This document shows, one piece after another, positions 24,427-33,853 of a stretch of 35,709 bases of DNA. A program made the translations under genes and the position numbers. The notes below the pieces were generated by a model that had not been told where the DNA came from, did not search any database, and was given only the letters and a program-made list of their open reading frames with translations. The DNA comes from Planctomycetota bacterium (GTDB lineage: Bacteria; Planctomycetota; UBA1135; GCA-002686595), in contig JANQEJ010000313.1 in assembly GCA_028278425.1 (NCBI GenBank), positions 1 to 35,709 of the forward strand. The letters are read 5' to 3'. The first letter of the stretch is position 1; each line of letters begins with the position of its first letter.

Positions 24427-26340
24427 CTACCGCCGTTTCAGCACCCGGTGGCCGCCCTGCCTCAGGGTCACCCCGCGGGCGTCCAGGGCCTCCAGGAGGG
24501 GGATCAGGTACTTCCGGCTCGTTCCGAGCTCGTCGCGGAGCTCGGGAATCATGAGCTGGCCGTTCCGCTCGCAGTTCTGGACAACCGCCTCGCGGGCCTC
24601 CTCGACGCAGGCCGCGGACAGGTGGAGGCCCCCGCCCACGTGGTCGGCCACCCCGCGGTCGACCAGGTGCTCCAGGGCCCGGCGCGTCGCCGGCTCGTCC
24701 GCGCCGCAGACGGCGGCGAGCTCCTCGGTAGAGGGCGGCTGGAAGCGCGCCGCGACCAGGCGCTTCTCGATCTCGGCCCCCAACGTCTTGAGCTCCGGGT
24801 CGAGCTCGCCCTCGCGGCCGGCGGGCTTGAGGCGCCCGCCCGGGAGCAATTCGAGCCCGCCGCGCTGCTCCTCGACCTCGAGCAGCACCTTGAGCATCGC
24901 CTCGTCGATGCCGGAGCGGCGGCGGACCTCGATCACGTCGACCAAGAGCCGGTGCGGCTCGTCCCGGAAGAAGTCGTCCAGGGCGGCGCGCACCCGGGCG
25001 AGCGCCGACTCCAAGCGGTCGGGATGGATCCAGCGCCCCTCGCGCGGCGCCACCGCGCGCCCGGCGCCGGCGAGCTCGTCGAGCAGCTCCGCCGTCGCCT
25101 GCCGCGAGCGCTTCATCGCCACCGCGAGCTCGTCCACGGTGTGCAGGCCTTCGCCGCCGCGGGCGAGGATCGACTCGAGCAAGGCCACCGGGGAATCGAG
25201 GCTCTCCTCCTGGCGGGAGAGCTCCTCGAGCACGAAGCCCTTGAAGCGCTTCAACCGGTAGCGGCTCTCCTCGAGGACCTGCCCGCCGCCGAGCGTGAAG
25301 ACCGGCGAGAGCATGCGCAGGACGAAGCGGTCGCCCGGCGCGCAGACCACCGGCTCGTCCAGACGGAGCTGGACCAGCCCGCTCCCGCCCGGTTCGATCT
25401 CGTCGCGGTCGAGCAACACGACCTCCCCGGGCGGATCGGCCGTCCCGGTGTGGAGACGGATCGGCATGCGGTTCGTCACCGGCCGGCCGAGGTCCGCGAG
25501 CGTCGTCAGGCGCGCCGCGATCATGCGCTGCGGGGCGAAGAAGTTCGGCGTGGCCACGACGTCGCCGCGCTTGACCTGGCCGCGGTCGACGTCGGCCAGG
25601 TTGATCGCCGTCGAGTGGCCGGCGCGGCCGCGGTCGGTCTTCTCCTTATAGGCCTGCAGGCCGCGCACCTTGCCCTTGGCGCCCGAGGGGAGGACCTGGA
25701 GCGAGTCCCCCACCTTGACCTCGCCGCTGACCGGGATGCCGGTGACCACCGTGCCGAGCCCCGCCTTGCTGAAGACTCGCTGCACGGGCATGCGGAAGAC
25801 GCCCTCGGCGGAGCGCGGCTCCGTTTCGGCCGCCATCGTGAAGAGGACGTCGCGCAGGGCGTCCATCCCCTCGCCGGTGGTGCCGGAGACGCGCATCACC
25901 GGCGCGTCGGCGAGGAAGGTCGACGCCACGGCCTCGTGCACGTCGGCCTCGGCGAGCTCCACGAGCTCGTCGTCGACGAGGTCCACCTTGGTGAGCGCCA
26001 CGAAGCCGCGCCGCACGCCGAGGAGCTCCATGATCTGGAGGTGCTCGCGCGTCTGCGGCATCACGCCGTCGTCGGCCGCCACCACCAGCACGACGAGATC
26101 GATGCCCGAGGCGCCCGCCACCATGTTGCGGATGAAGCGCTCGTGGCCGGGGACGTCGACGATCCCGACCTTGCGGCCGTCGGGCAGCGTCAGCGGCGCG
26201 AACCCGAGGTCGATCGTGAGCCCGCGGTCCTGCTCCTCCTTCAGGCGGTCGGGGTTCACCCCGGTGAGCGCGCGGACCAGCGTGGACTTGCCGTGGTCGA
26301 TGTGCCCGGCCGTCCCGATCACGATGGGTTGGATCTCCAT
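24427..26340 (-). CDS. selB: Selenocysteine-specific translation elongation factor SelB
   Basis: This 637-residue GTPase starts MEIQPIVIGTAGHIDHGKST. The G1 loop AGHIDHGKST occupies residues 10-19, then DRGLTIDLGF (switch I), DVPGHERFIRNM (G3), TKVD (G4) and SGTTGEGMD (G5 region). The AGHIDHGKS form and the T-I-D-L-G-F switch separate SelB from EF-Tu and IF2. Two beta-barrel domains follow, then a C-terminal half of winged-helix repeats (for example HTVDELAVAMKRSRQAT and the final LRDELGTSRKYLIPLLEAL), which in SelB bind the SECIS hairpin of the mRNA. The protein carries Sec-tRNA to in-frame UGA codons. The total length fits the bacterial family. It is divergent from the radical SAM gene across a 42-base gap containing a 9-base inverted repeat. 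It matches the UGA-containing gene at 32932-33822. No selA, selD or tRNA-Sec was seen in the window. Confidence 0.95.
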   Translation of the reverse strand: MEIQPIVIGTAGHIDHGKSTLVRALTGVNPDRLKEEQDRGLTIDLGFAPLTLPDGRKVGIVDVPGHERFIRNMVAGASGIDLVVLVVAADDGVMPQTREHLQIMELLGVRRGFVALTKVDLVDDELVELAEADVHEAVASTFLADAPVMRVSGTTGEGMDALRDVLFTMAAETEPRSAEGVFRMPVQRVFSKAGLGTVVTGIPVSGEVKVGDSLQVLPSGAKGKVRGLQAYKEKTDRGRAGHSTAINLADVDRGQVKRGDVVATPNFFAPQRMIAARLTTLADLGRPVTNRMPIRLHTGTADPPGEVVLLDRDEIEPGGSGLVQLRLDEPVVCAPGDRFVLRMLSPVFTLGGGQVLEESRYRLKRFKGFVLEELSRQEESLDSPVALLESILARGGEGLHTVDELAVAMKRSRQATAELLDELAGAGRAVAPREGRWIHPDRLESALARVRAALDDFFRDEPHRLLVDVIEVRRRSGIDEAMLKVLLEVEEQRGGLELLPGGRLKPAGREGELDPELKTLGAEIEKRLVAARFQPPSTEELAAVCGADEPATRRALEHLVDRGVADHVGGGLHLSAACVEEAREAVVQNCERNGQLMIPELRDELGTSRKYLIPLLEALDARGVTLRQGGHRVLKRR

Positions 26341-26342
26341 GC

Positions 26343-26370
26343 GGGCCGCGGATTCTACTCGCCGCGGCCC
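26343..26370. repeat. Perfect 9-base inverted repeat in the selB/radical SAM divergent gap
   Basis: GGGCCGCGG (26343-26351) and CCGCGGCCC (26362-26370) flank a ten-base spacer. On the minus strand the spacer includes TAGAAT, which matches five of six -10 positions for selB. The arms fill most of the 42 bases between the two divergent genes, so a bound dimer could control both. Alternatively it forms a hairpin in the selB leader. It is a clear repeat; the function is inferred. Confidence 0.5.
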
Positions 26371-26382
26371 TACGATGAGGGG

Positions 26383-27336
26383 ATGGCGCTCCCGTTCCAG
26401 ACCCTGCGCCCCCACCTGCTGCGGACCTTCGGCGTTCCGGTGCACCGCGTCGCGCTCGACGCCGGATCGGACTGCCCGAACCGCGACGGCGCGAAGGGGC
26501 GCGGCGGCTGCGTCTACTGCGACGTGGAGGGCTCGGGCACCGGCGCGCTGCGCACGGGCGTCGACCTGCGGGAGCAGCTCGAGCGCGGGATCCGCCGCGT
26601 CGCGCGGCGTGATCCCGGAGGAGGAGTGATCGCCTACCTGCAGTCGTACTCCAACACCTACGTCGAGGAGAGCCGGTTGGAGGAGGTGCTCGCCGCCGTC
26701 GAGCCGCGCCTCGGCGATCCGGTCCACTGCGTCGCGCTCGCCACGCGGCCCGACACGCTGCCCGATTGGGCGCTCGCGCGGCTCGCCCGCCTGAACGCGC
26801 GCGTTCCGGTGTGGCTCGAGCTCGGCCTCGAGACCGCCGACGACCGGATCCTCTTCGAGATCAACCGCCTCCACACCGTGGACGACTTCCGCGACGCGGC
26901 GGCGCGCGCGCACGCCGCGGGCCTCGAGGTGGTCGGCCACGCGATCCTCGGCCTCCCGGGCGACGGGCGCGAGGGCGCGCGGCGCACCGCCGAAGTGTTC
27001 GCCGAGACCGGGGTCGAGGGCGTCAAGGTGCACAACGTGCTCGTCCTGCGTCGAACGCAGCTCGCCGCCTGGTGGCGGAAAGGACGGTTCCGGGCGCTCG
27101 ACCCGGAGACCTACGTCGACTGGCTGGCGGACTTCGTCGAGCGGCTGGCGCCGGACCAGGTGCTGCACCGCCTGACCGCCGACGCGCCGCCGGAGGAACG
27201 GCTCGCGCCGCGCTGGGACGTGCACAAGAACGCGATCCGCGAGCGCCTCGCGGGCGAGCTCGAACGGCGCGGAACGCGCCAGGGAAGCCGCGTCAGTCCG
27301 GCAGGTACAGGATCCGCCGGCAGCTCGGACAGTTGA
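26383..27336 (+). CDS. YhcC-like radical SAM protein (TIGR01212 type)
   Basis: This 317-residue protein starts MALPFQTLRPHLLRTFGVPV with GAGGGG directly before the ATG. Three cysteines, C31, C43 and C46, in DCPNRDGAKGRGGCVYC fit the 4Fe-4S site of the YhcC family of radical SAM enzymes. QSYSNTYVEESRLEEVL, WLELGLETADDRILFEINR and GHAILGLPGDGREG are further family signatures, the last two being SAM-barrel strands. VEGVKVHNVLVLRRTQLA near residue 220 is also typical. The substrate is not established for the family; roles in RNA or cofactor modification have been proposed. The gene diverges from selB. Its last 44 bases overlap the convergent zinc-ribbon gene. Confidence 0.85.
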   Translation: MALPFQTLRPHLLRTFGVPVHRVALDAGSDCPNRDGAKGRGGCVYCDVEGSGTGALRTGVDLREQLERGIRRVARRDPGGGVIAYLQSYSNTYVEESRLEEVLAAVEPRLGDPVHCVALATRPDTLPDWALARLARLNARVPVWLELGLETADDRILFEINRLHTVDDFRDAAARAHAAGLEVVGHAILGLPGDGREGARRTAEVFAETGVEGVKVHNVLVLRRTQLAAWWRKGRFRALDPETYVDWLADFVERLAPDQVLHRLTADAPPEERLAPRWDVHKNAIRERLAGELERRGTRQGSRVSPAGTGSAGSSDS

Positions 27337-28012
27337 CCATGTCCGTGCCGCGCGCGAGGCGCACGTAGATGTTGCTCGGCACCTCGGTGTAGCAACCCTG
27401 GCAGATGCGGCCCTCGAGCATCGCCATCGCCTGGCCCTCGCGCGCTTCGAGCAGCTTCTCGTACTCGTCGAGCACGTCGGGCGAGACGCCTTCGCCGGTG
27501 AGCTTCGACTTGCGCTCGGCCTCTAAACCCTCGAGCTTGGCCTGGGCGGCCGCGATCTCCGCCTCGACGTTGCCGGCGTACTCGGCGAACTCCGCTTCGG
27601 CCTCCTCGATCGCCGCCGCGAGCTCGGCGCGGCGCGTGTTCACGCCCTCGCTCTCCTCGACCAGGCCGAGGCCCTCCTCCTCCGCCTCGCTGATCTGGCG
27701 GCGAAGGGTCCGCATCTCGTGCTGGAAGGCCATGAGGAGCGCGGTGTCGCCGCGCGAGGAGGCGGCCTCGCCCTCCAGCTTGCGGACGCGCTGGCGCTGC
27801 GAGGTGGTGAGGTCCTCGATCTCCTTCACCCGCGTCCGGAGGTCGAGGAGCTTGCGGTCGACCTCCTCGAGCTCGGTTCCGAGCGAGGTGATGCTCGCCC
27901 GCCGCCGGTCGCGCTCCTCCGGAAGCCGCCTGAGCTCGCGCCTCACCTGGTAAAGGTCGTGGTCGAGGCCCTGCAAGCCGCGCAACAGGGCGAGTATTTC
28001 CGGCACGTTCAA
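27293..28012 (-). CDS. Coiled-coil protein with C-terminal C4 zinc ribbon
   Basis: The open frame begins at a TTG at 28012; a GTG two codons later (28006) is an equally likely start, and neither has a clear ribosome binding site. The 239-residue product is a long helical hairpin at residues 1-195 (heptad-rich, for example ELEEVDRKLLDLRTRVKEIE), followed by a zinc ribbon: CQGC, then 22 residues later CPSC, ending RRILYLPD. This is the layout of the C4-type zinc-ribbon family (DUF164, HP0958/CT398-like). Members have been linked to flagellar, sigma-54 and secretion partners, but the role here is open. A promoter lies at 28040-28067. The 3' end overlaps the radical SAM gene by 44 bases. Confidence 0.85.
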   Translation of the reverse strand: MNVPEILALLRGLQGLDHDLYQVRRELRRLPEERDRRRASITSLGTELEEVDRKLLDLRTRVKEIEDLTTSQRQRVRKLEGEAASSRGDTALLMAFQHEMRTLRRQISEAEEEGLGLVEESEGVNTRRAELAAAIEEAEAEFAEYAGNVEAEIAAAQAKLEGLEAERKSKLTGEGVSPDVLDEYEKLLEAREGQAMAMLEGRICQGCYTEVPSNIYVRLARGTDMVNCPSCRRILYLPD

Positions 28013-28039
28013 GTTCGTCGGGTGGGGTGTAGTCCCGAC

Positions 28040-28067
28040 AGTCTAGCGCCGGGGAGCGCTCGGACAA
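28040..28067 (-). promoter_or_regulatory. Promoter for the zinc-ribbon gene
   Basis: On the minus strand TTGTCC (28062-28067) and TAGACT (28040-28045) are 16 bases apart, each matching four of six consensus positions. The start of transcription would fall near 28033, leaving a leader of about 20-27 bases. It lies in the 85-base gap after rpoD. Confidence 0.5.
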
Positions 28068-28097
28068 GGCCCCCCGGCGGATGGTACCGGAGCCGGG

Positions 28098-29837
<1,740 letters not shown>

Positions 29838-29839
29838 GA

Positions 29840-31711
29840 CTAGGTCGTGTGGGGTTCGTGGATGGACGCGCCGGGGACCTTGAGCTGGCGGAGATCCGTG
29901 TGCAGCCCGCGGAGGGCGTCCAGGATGGAGTCGTCGTCGAGGGAGGCTTGGCGGTTCAGCGTCTTCCGGTGGCTTTGGACCTGTCGCTCCTGCGCGCGAC
30001 GATCGAGCCAGGCAAGTTGGTCTCGGGCGAGGACCTGGGGACTCTCGGCGCGGCGGGCTTCTTCGACGAGAGGGACGACCAGGTTCCGTGCGGGGTGATC
30101 GGCCAGGGCGGTCAGAACCGCGCCGGCGTCGACCGGGTCCGTATCGTCCCCGCCCTCGAAGAGTTCAAGGATCACCCTCGAAAGCTCCCGGAGATCGCCC
30201 TCGGGGCAGATCTCCCGGTGGCGCTTCATGCCCGGGATCAGGCTGTTGTCGAGCAGGGCCGCGCCGATCAGGGCGCGGAAGGCCACCGCCAGCCGCGCGT
30301 CGGCGGGCTCGGTCGGTTCCTCGCCTTCGGAGGACCCCCCGGCGCCGGCGTAGCGATCGGCCACCGCCGCTTCGGGGTCCGCGGGCCGGCGCTTCCGCCG
30401 CAGGAGCGCCGCCTGCTGGCGGATGCCCTCCTCGGGCAGGTCGAGCGCGCGCGCCATCTCGGCCAGGCGCACGTCGCGCTCGACCGGGCGCGGCAGCTTC
30501 TCGAGCAGGAGGAGCACCTCGTCCACCGCGGCGGCGAGCCGCGGGCCGGGGAGGCCGCGCATCCCGTCCAGCGCGTGGGCGAACCAGTCCGGCGCCGCCT
30601 CGACGAGGGCGCGGAAGGTCGCGCCCGCGTCCTCCAAGCAGAGGTCGCAGGGATCCTTGCCGGCCGGCGGGACCAGCACCCGCAGCTCGACCCCGAGCGG
30701 CAGGAGCTCCGCCAGCGCCTTGAGGCTGGCGCGATCGCCGGCCTGGTCGCCGTCGAAGACGAGCGTGATGCGCTCGGCGCCGGTCCGGCGGACGACCGCC
30801 GCGTGGTCCGCGGTCGTGGCGGTCCCGAGGACGGCGGCCGCGTTCTTGATCCCGACCTGGTGGGCGGCCATCACGTCGGTGTAGCCCTCCATCAGGATGA
30901 GCTCCTTCGTGCGGCGCACCTCCGCCCGCGCCACGTCGATCCCGTAGATCAGACGCGACTTCTTGAAGAGCGGCGTCTCGGCGGTGTTGATGTACTTGCC
31001 GCCCGGCCGCTCGTCACCGGGGAGCTTGCGCCCGCCGAATCCCACCGGCCGCCCGAGCAGGTCGCGGATCGGGATCATCATGCGGCCGCGGAAGAAGTCG
31101 TAGGCGCGCCCGTCGGCCTCCGTCCGGCGCACGAGCCCCGCCTCGACCAGGACGCCCTCGGGGAAGCCCACCTCGCGGGCCGCGTCGAGCAGCGGGTTTC
31201 CCGACGCCGGGGCGAACCCGATGCCGAAGGCGTCGAGGGTCTCGTCGTCGAAGCCGCGCTCGCGCACGTAGCGCAGAGCCTCGTCGCCCTCCGGCGTGAA
31301 GAGACGCCTCGCGTAGAGCCGCTCCGCCCGCGCGAGCCCCTCGAGCATCCGCTCGCGGAGCTCTTCGCCGTCTCCGCCGCGCCCGCCGGCCCCGCGCCGG
31401 CCGAAGTCCTCGGGGAGGGGCTCCCCCGCCCCCTGGGCGAGGAGCCGCACGGCGTCGAGGAAGGTGAGGCCCTCGAAGCGCTCGACGAACTTGATCACGT
31501 CGCCGCCCTCGTCGCAGGCCCCGAAGCAGTGCCACGTCCCCCGCTCGGGATTCACCACGAACGACGGCGTCTTCTCGTTGTGGAAGGGGCAGCGGGCCTT
31601 CCACGTCGCGCCGCGCTTCTGCAGATCGCGCACGCGCTCCGCCACGATCACCTCGATCGGGGAGCGGAGCTTGACGCGCTCGATGAGCTCTCGGAACTCG
31701 TGGGGTTGCAA
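29840..31711 (-). CDS. dnaG: DNA primase DnaG
   Basis: This 623-residue protein starts MQPHEFRELIERVKLRSPIE. The N-terminal CHC2 zinc finger is complete: CPFH, 17 residues, HCFGAC. The catalytic core has LFKKSRLIYGIDVARAEV and the TOPRIM motifs LILMEGYTDVMAA and ITLVFDGDQAGDRAS, whose acidic residues hold the metal ions. The C-terminal third, more variable and helical, should bind the DnaB helicase. It makes RNA primers for replication. It is the first gene of the dnaG-rpoD operon with a promoter at 31902-31929. The length agrees with bacterial primases. Confidence 0.95.
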   Translation of the reverse strand: MQPHEFRELIERVKLRSPIEVIVAERVRDLQKRGATWKARCPFHNEKTPSFVVNPERGTWHCFGACDEGGDVIKFVERFEGLTFLDAVRLLAQGAGEPLPEDFGRRGAGGRGGDGEELRERMLEGLARAERLYARRLFTPEGDEALRYVRERGFDDETLDAFGIGFAPASGNPLLDAAREVGFPEGVLVEAGLVRRTEADGRAYDFFRGRMMIPIRDLLGRPVGFGGRKLPGDERPGGKYINTAETPLFKKSRLIYGIDVARAEVRRTKELILMEGYTDVMAAHQVGIKNAAAVLGTATTADHAAVVRRTGAERITLVFDGDQAGDRASLKALAELLPLGVELRVLVPPAGKDPCDLCLEDAGATFRALVEAAPDWFAHALDGMRGLPGPRLAAAVDEVLLLLEKLPRPVERDVRLAEMARALDLPEEGIRQQAALLRRKRRPADPEAAVADRYAGAGGSSEGEEPTEPADARLAVAFRALIGAALLDNSLIPGMKRHREICPEGDLRELSRVILELFEGGDDTDPVDAGAVLTALADHPARNLVVPLVEEARRAESPQVLARDQLAWLDRRAQERQVQSHRKTLNRQASLDDDSILDALRGLHTDLRQLKVPGASIHEPHTT

Positions 31712-31901
31712 CGGCGGCGTTGGGGCGGCCCAGGCGGCGCGGGAACGCGCCGGGGTGGGGACGGAACGGTTCCCTGGGACCGGGGGCGGGGATTCTGGAG
31801 GACTGGGGACTGGGGATCCTAGGTGCGAGCGGAGACGTCTGGCCGCCTGCTACGGTGGGCCCGCCTCCTTGGTCGGTCCGCGCCGCACTCCTGGACCGCA
31901 A

Positions 31902-31929
31902 AGCTTAGCACCGCCAGGGCCAAAAACAA
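31902..31929 (-). promoter_or_regulatory. Extended -10 promoter for dnaG-rpoD
   Basis: On the minus strand TTGTTT (31924-31929) precedes TAAGCT (31902-31907) by 16 bases, and TGC directly before the -10 forms an extended -10 element. The predicted leader to the dnaG ATG is about 180 bases. It contains a G/C-rich tandem phrase on the plus strand (GGGGACTGGGGACTGGGGA, about 31796-31815). No other gene lies in the 31712-31963 gap. Confidence 0.45.
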
Positions 31930-31963
31930 GCTGGAGGGGTCGAAAGGGCCGCTTTCGGGCCCG

Positions 31964-32857
31964 CTAGCCGCCCCCACCCCGGGACGTCACGCGGGCCCGC
32001 CAGGCGGGCGTGGCGGCGAGGCGAACGAGCTCCGCCGGCGCGAGTTCCTGGGGTCGGCTGGAGGGCGCGATGCCCGCGTCCGCCAGGGCCGCCGCCGCTT
32101 CCTCCCGGTCCCCCAGGAGCGCCGCGAGGCTGGCGAGGAGCGTCTTCCGGCGGCGCTGGAAGAGGCCCTCCACCAGAGCGTCGTACGCCGCGACCTCCTC
32201 CGGCCCCGGGCGGCCGCCGTCCACGGCGGTCAGCTTGACGACCCGGCTCTCCACGCGCGGCCGCGGCCAGAAGAGGGCGGGTCCCACCGTCCGGCCGGCC
32301 CGGCGCTCATAGGCCAGGGCGAGGCGGGCGGAGAGCGCGCCCCACGAGGAGTCCCCGGGCCGCGCCGCCACCTTCTCGGCCACCTCGCGCTGGACGAGGG
32401 CCGTCATCGTCTCCGGCCGGTTGGGCAAGCGAGCGAGGAGCACCAGAAGCGGCCCGGAGATCGAGTACGGGAGGTTCGCCACGAGGTGCCAGGGCTGGTT
32501 CGCGGGCAGCGCCTCGACCAGCTCCGGCGCGAGCGCGTGCTTCCCCGCAAGCGCGTCGGCGCGCAGGAGCCGCACGTTGTCGCGCCCGCCCAAGAGCTCC
32601 GACGCCACCGCGAAGAGGCGGCGGTCCACCTCGACGGCGAGCACGCGGCAGCCGAGCGCGGCGAGGTGCTCGGTCAGAAACCCGCAGCCCGCCCCGACCT
32701 CCAGCACGCGGTCGCCCTGCCCCACCCCGGCGTCGCGCGCGATCGAGCGCGCCATGTTCCCGTCGAGCAGGAAGTTCTGGCCGAGCGTCTTCGACGGACG
32801 GAAGCCCGCCGCGTCGAGGGCCGCGCGGAACTCGCTCCAGCGCGGGCGGCGCGTCAC
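31964..32857 (-). CDS. rsmA: 16S rRNA dimethyladenosine transferase RsmA (KsgA)
   Basis: I use the GTG at 32855-32857, giving 297 residues beginning MTRRPRWSEFRAALDAAGFR. The open frame extends to an ATG at 32923, but that would almost abut the divergent selenoprotein start and add an Arg-rich, non-conserved leader. Motifs are SKTLGQNFLLD at the N-terminus, the SAM-binding EVGAGCGFLTEHLA, acidic VLAVEVDRRL, the catalytic NLPYSIS, and FWPRPRVESRVVKL. It dimethylates two adjacent adenines near the 3' end of 16S rRNA during small-subunit assembly. It is single, divergent from the selenoprotein gene and followed by a short inverted repeat without a T-run. Confidence 0.93.
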   Translation of the reverse strand: MTRRPRWSEFRAALDAAGFRPSKTLGQNFLLDGNMARSIARDAGVGQGDRVLEVGAGCGFLTEHLAALGCRVLAVEVDRRLFAVASELLGGRDNVRLLRADALAGKHALAPELVEALPANQPWHLVANLPYSISGPLLVLLARLPNRPETMTALVQREVAEKVAARPGDSSWGALSARLALAYERRAGRTVGPALFWPRPRVESRVVKLTAVDGGRPGPEEVAAYDALVEGLFQRRRKTLLASLAALLGDREEAAAALADAGIAPSSRPQELAPAELVRLAATPAWRARVTSRGGGG

Positions 32858-32931
32858 GGCCGCGCCCGCTCGGCGCCGTCGATCAGCCAGCCGAGCGAGG
32901 CCGGCGCGCCCGGGGCGTAACATGGGGTGAC

Positions 32932-33822
32932 ATGCGTATCGCCCTGTTCGCTCTCCTGCTCTGCCTGCCCGCTCTCGCCGGCGACAAGCCGATCCCCTCC
33001 GTGCGCTACGCGCCGTCCTGGGAGGACGCGGTCGACGAGGCGAAGGTGCTCAACCTTCCGATCATCGTGCACCGGCACGGCTTCTACTGACCGCCCTGCT
33101 GGACGATGCACCGGTCGGTGCTCACGAACAAGGGCTACATGAAGTTCGCGGCGGTCAACACGGTCGAGGTCCTCACGATGGAGGAGACCGACGTCGCGAT
33201 CCAGAAGGAGAGCCGCCACATCCGCACGTTCACGGTGCGCGATCCGTACGGCGACGAGGAGCAGCAGCTCGTCGAGTTCCCGGGCCTCACCCTCGAGGCG
33301 CTCCAGTCGCTCAACAACTCGCCCGCCATGAACTACATGCAGGGCAACCGCATTCCGTACACCGCCGTCGTCAACCCGCACACGCTCGAGGAGATGGAGG
33401 GGATCCGCGGGACGAAGAACGGGAAGCAGCTGGCCGACGCGATCAAGCCGCACGTCAAGGAGCTCAAGCTCAAGTACGGGCCCGGTATCGCGCGCGCGCT
33501 CTGGGACACGGTCTCCGAGGGGCAGGTGCAGATCGACATCGCGCTCGCCAAGGGGAAGATCCCCGAGGCGCTCGGCGTGTGGCGCCACCTCGCGAAGGAG
33601 ACGGTGCGCAAGCCGGAGGCACTCAAGGAGCGCGTCGAGAGTTCGCTCGAGCTGATCCTCGAGGATGCCGGCAAGGCGCTCGACGGGTTCGAGAAGCAGA
33701 TCGCGGACGGCAAGCGCGCCTCGGTGCGGACGCCGCTCAAGCGATTGGCGCGCGCGCTCGAAGGCACCCCGCTCGAGAAGCGCGCGGCGGAGCTCGTCGT
33801 CGGCGAGAAGGCCGCCGATTGA
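32932..33822 (+). CDS. Exported thioredoxin-fold selenoprotein with UPPC active site (in-frame TGA = Sec)
   Basis: The ATG at 32932 opens MRIALFALLLCLPALAGDKP, a signal peptide. The same frame runs to TGA at 33088-33090 (codon 53), continues without a frameshift to 33822, and gives 296 residues if the TGA is read as selenocysteine. The surroundings are LPIIVHRHGFY-U-PPCW. A strand leading into U-x-x-C copies the thioredoxin layout, where the strand leads into C-G-P-C, and NRIPYTAVVNP with P142 fits the thioredoxin cis-proline loop. A SECIS-like hairpin starts 18 bases after the TGA, and selB is in this window. A conventional call would begin at the ATG at 33106, losing the export signal and active site. 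The helical C-terminal part (about 175-290) is of unknown use. The likely role is a periplasmic thiol/selenol oxidoreductase; the substrate is unknown. The next gene starts 31 bases downstream. Confidence 0.88.
33108..33121 (+). promoter_or_regulatory. Bacterial SECIS-like hairpin
   Basis: GCACC (33108-33112) pairs perfectly with GGTGC (33117-33121) around the four-base loop GGTC. The hairpin starts 18 bases after the TGA at 33088-33090, inside the coding frame, as bacterial SECIS elements require. A loop with adjacent G and U is what SelB winged helices recognise, and the E. coli fdhF element also has GGUC in its apical loop. Pairing between the TGA and this stem was not found by eye. Confidence 0.75.
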
Positions 33823-33853
33823 ATTCGCGGGCGCGGGCGGTTAGACCGGCGGG

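Noticed and set aside
24448..26382. Plus-strand open frame running from inside selB into the radical SAM gene
   Set aside because: It is antisense to selB. The real radical SAM start with a ribosome binding site is at 26383.
33106..33822. A 238-residue gene starting at the ATG at 33106 instead of 32932
   Set aside because: It lacks a ribosome binding site, signal peptide and first thioredoxin strand. The frame upstream is continuous with it apart from the TGA, and a SECIS-like hairpin explains that TGA.
33820..33822. The terminal TGA of the selenoprotein gene as a second selenocysteine
   Set aside because: No hairpin with a GU loop follows at the required distance, and the residues after it form no redox motif.
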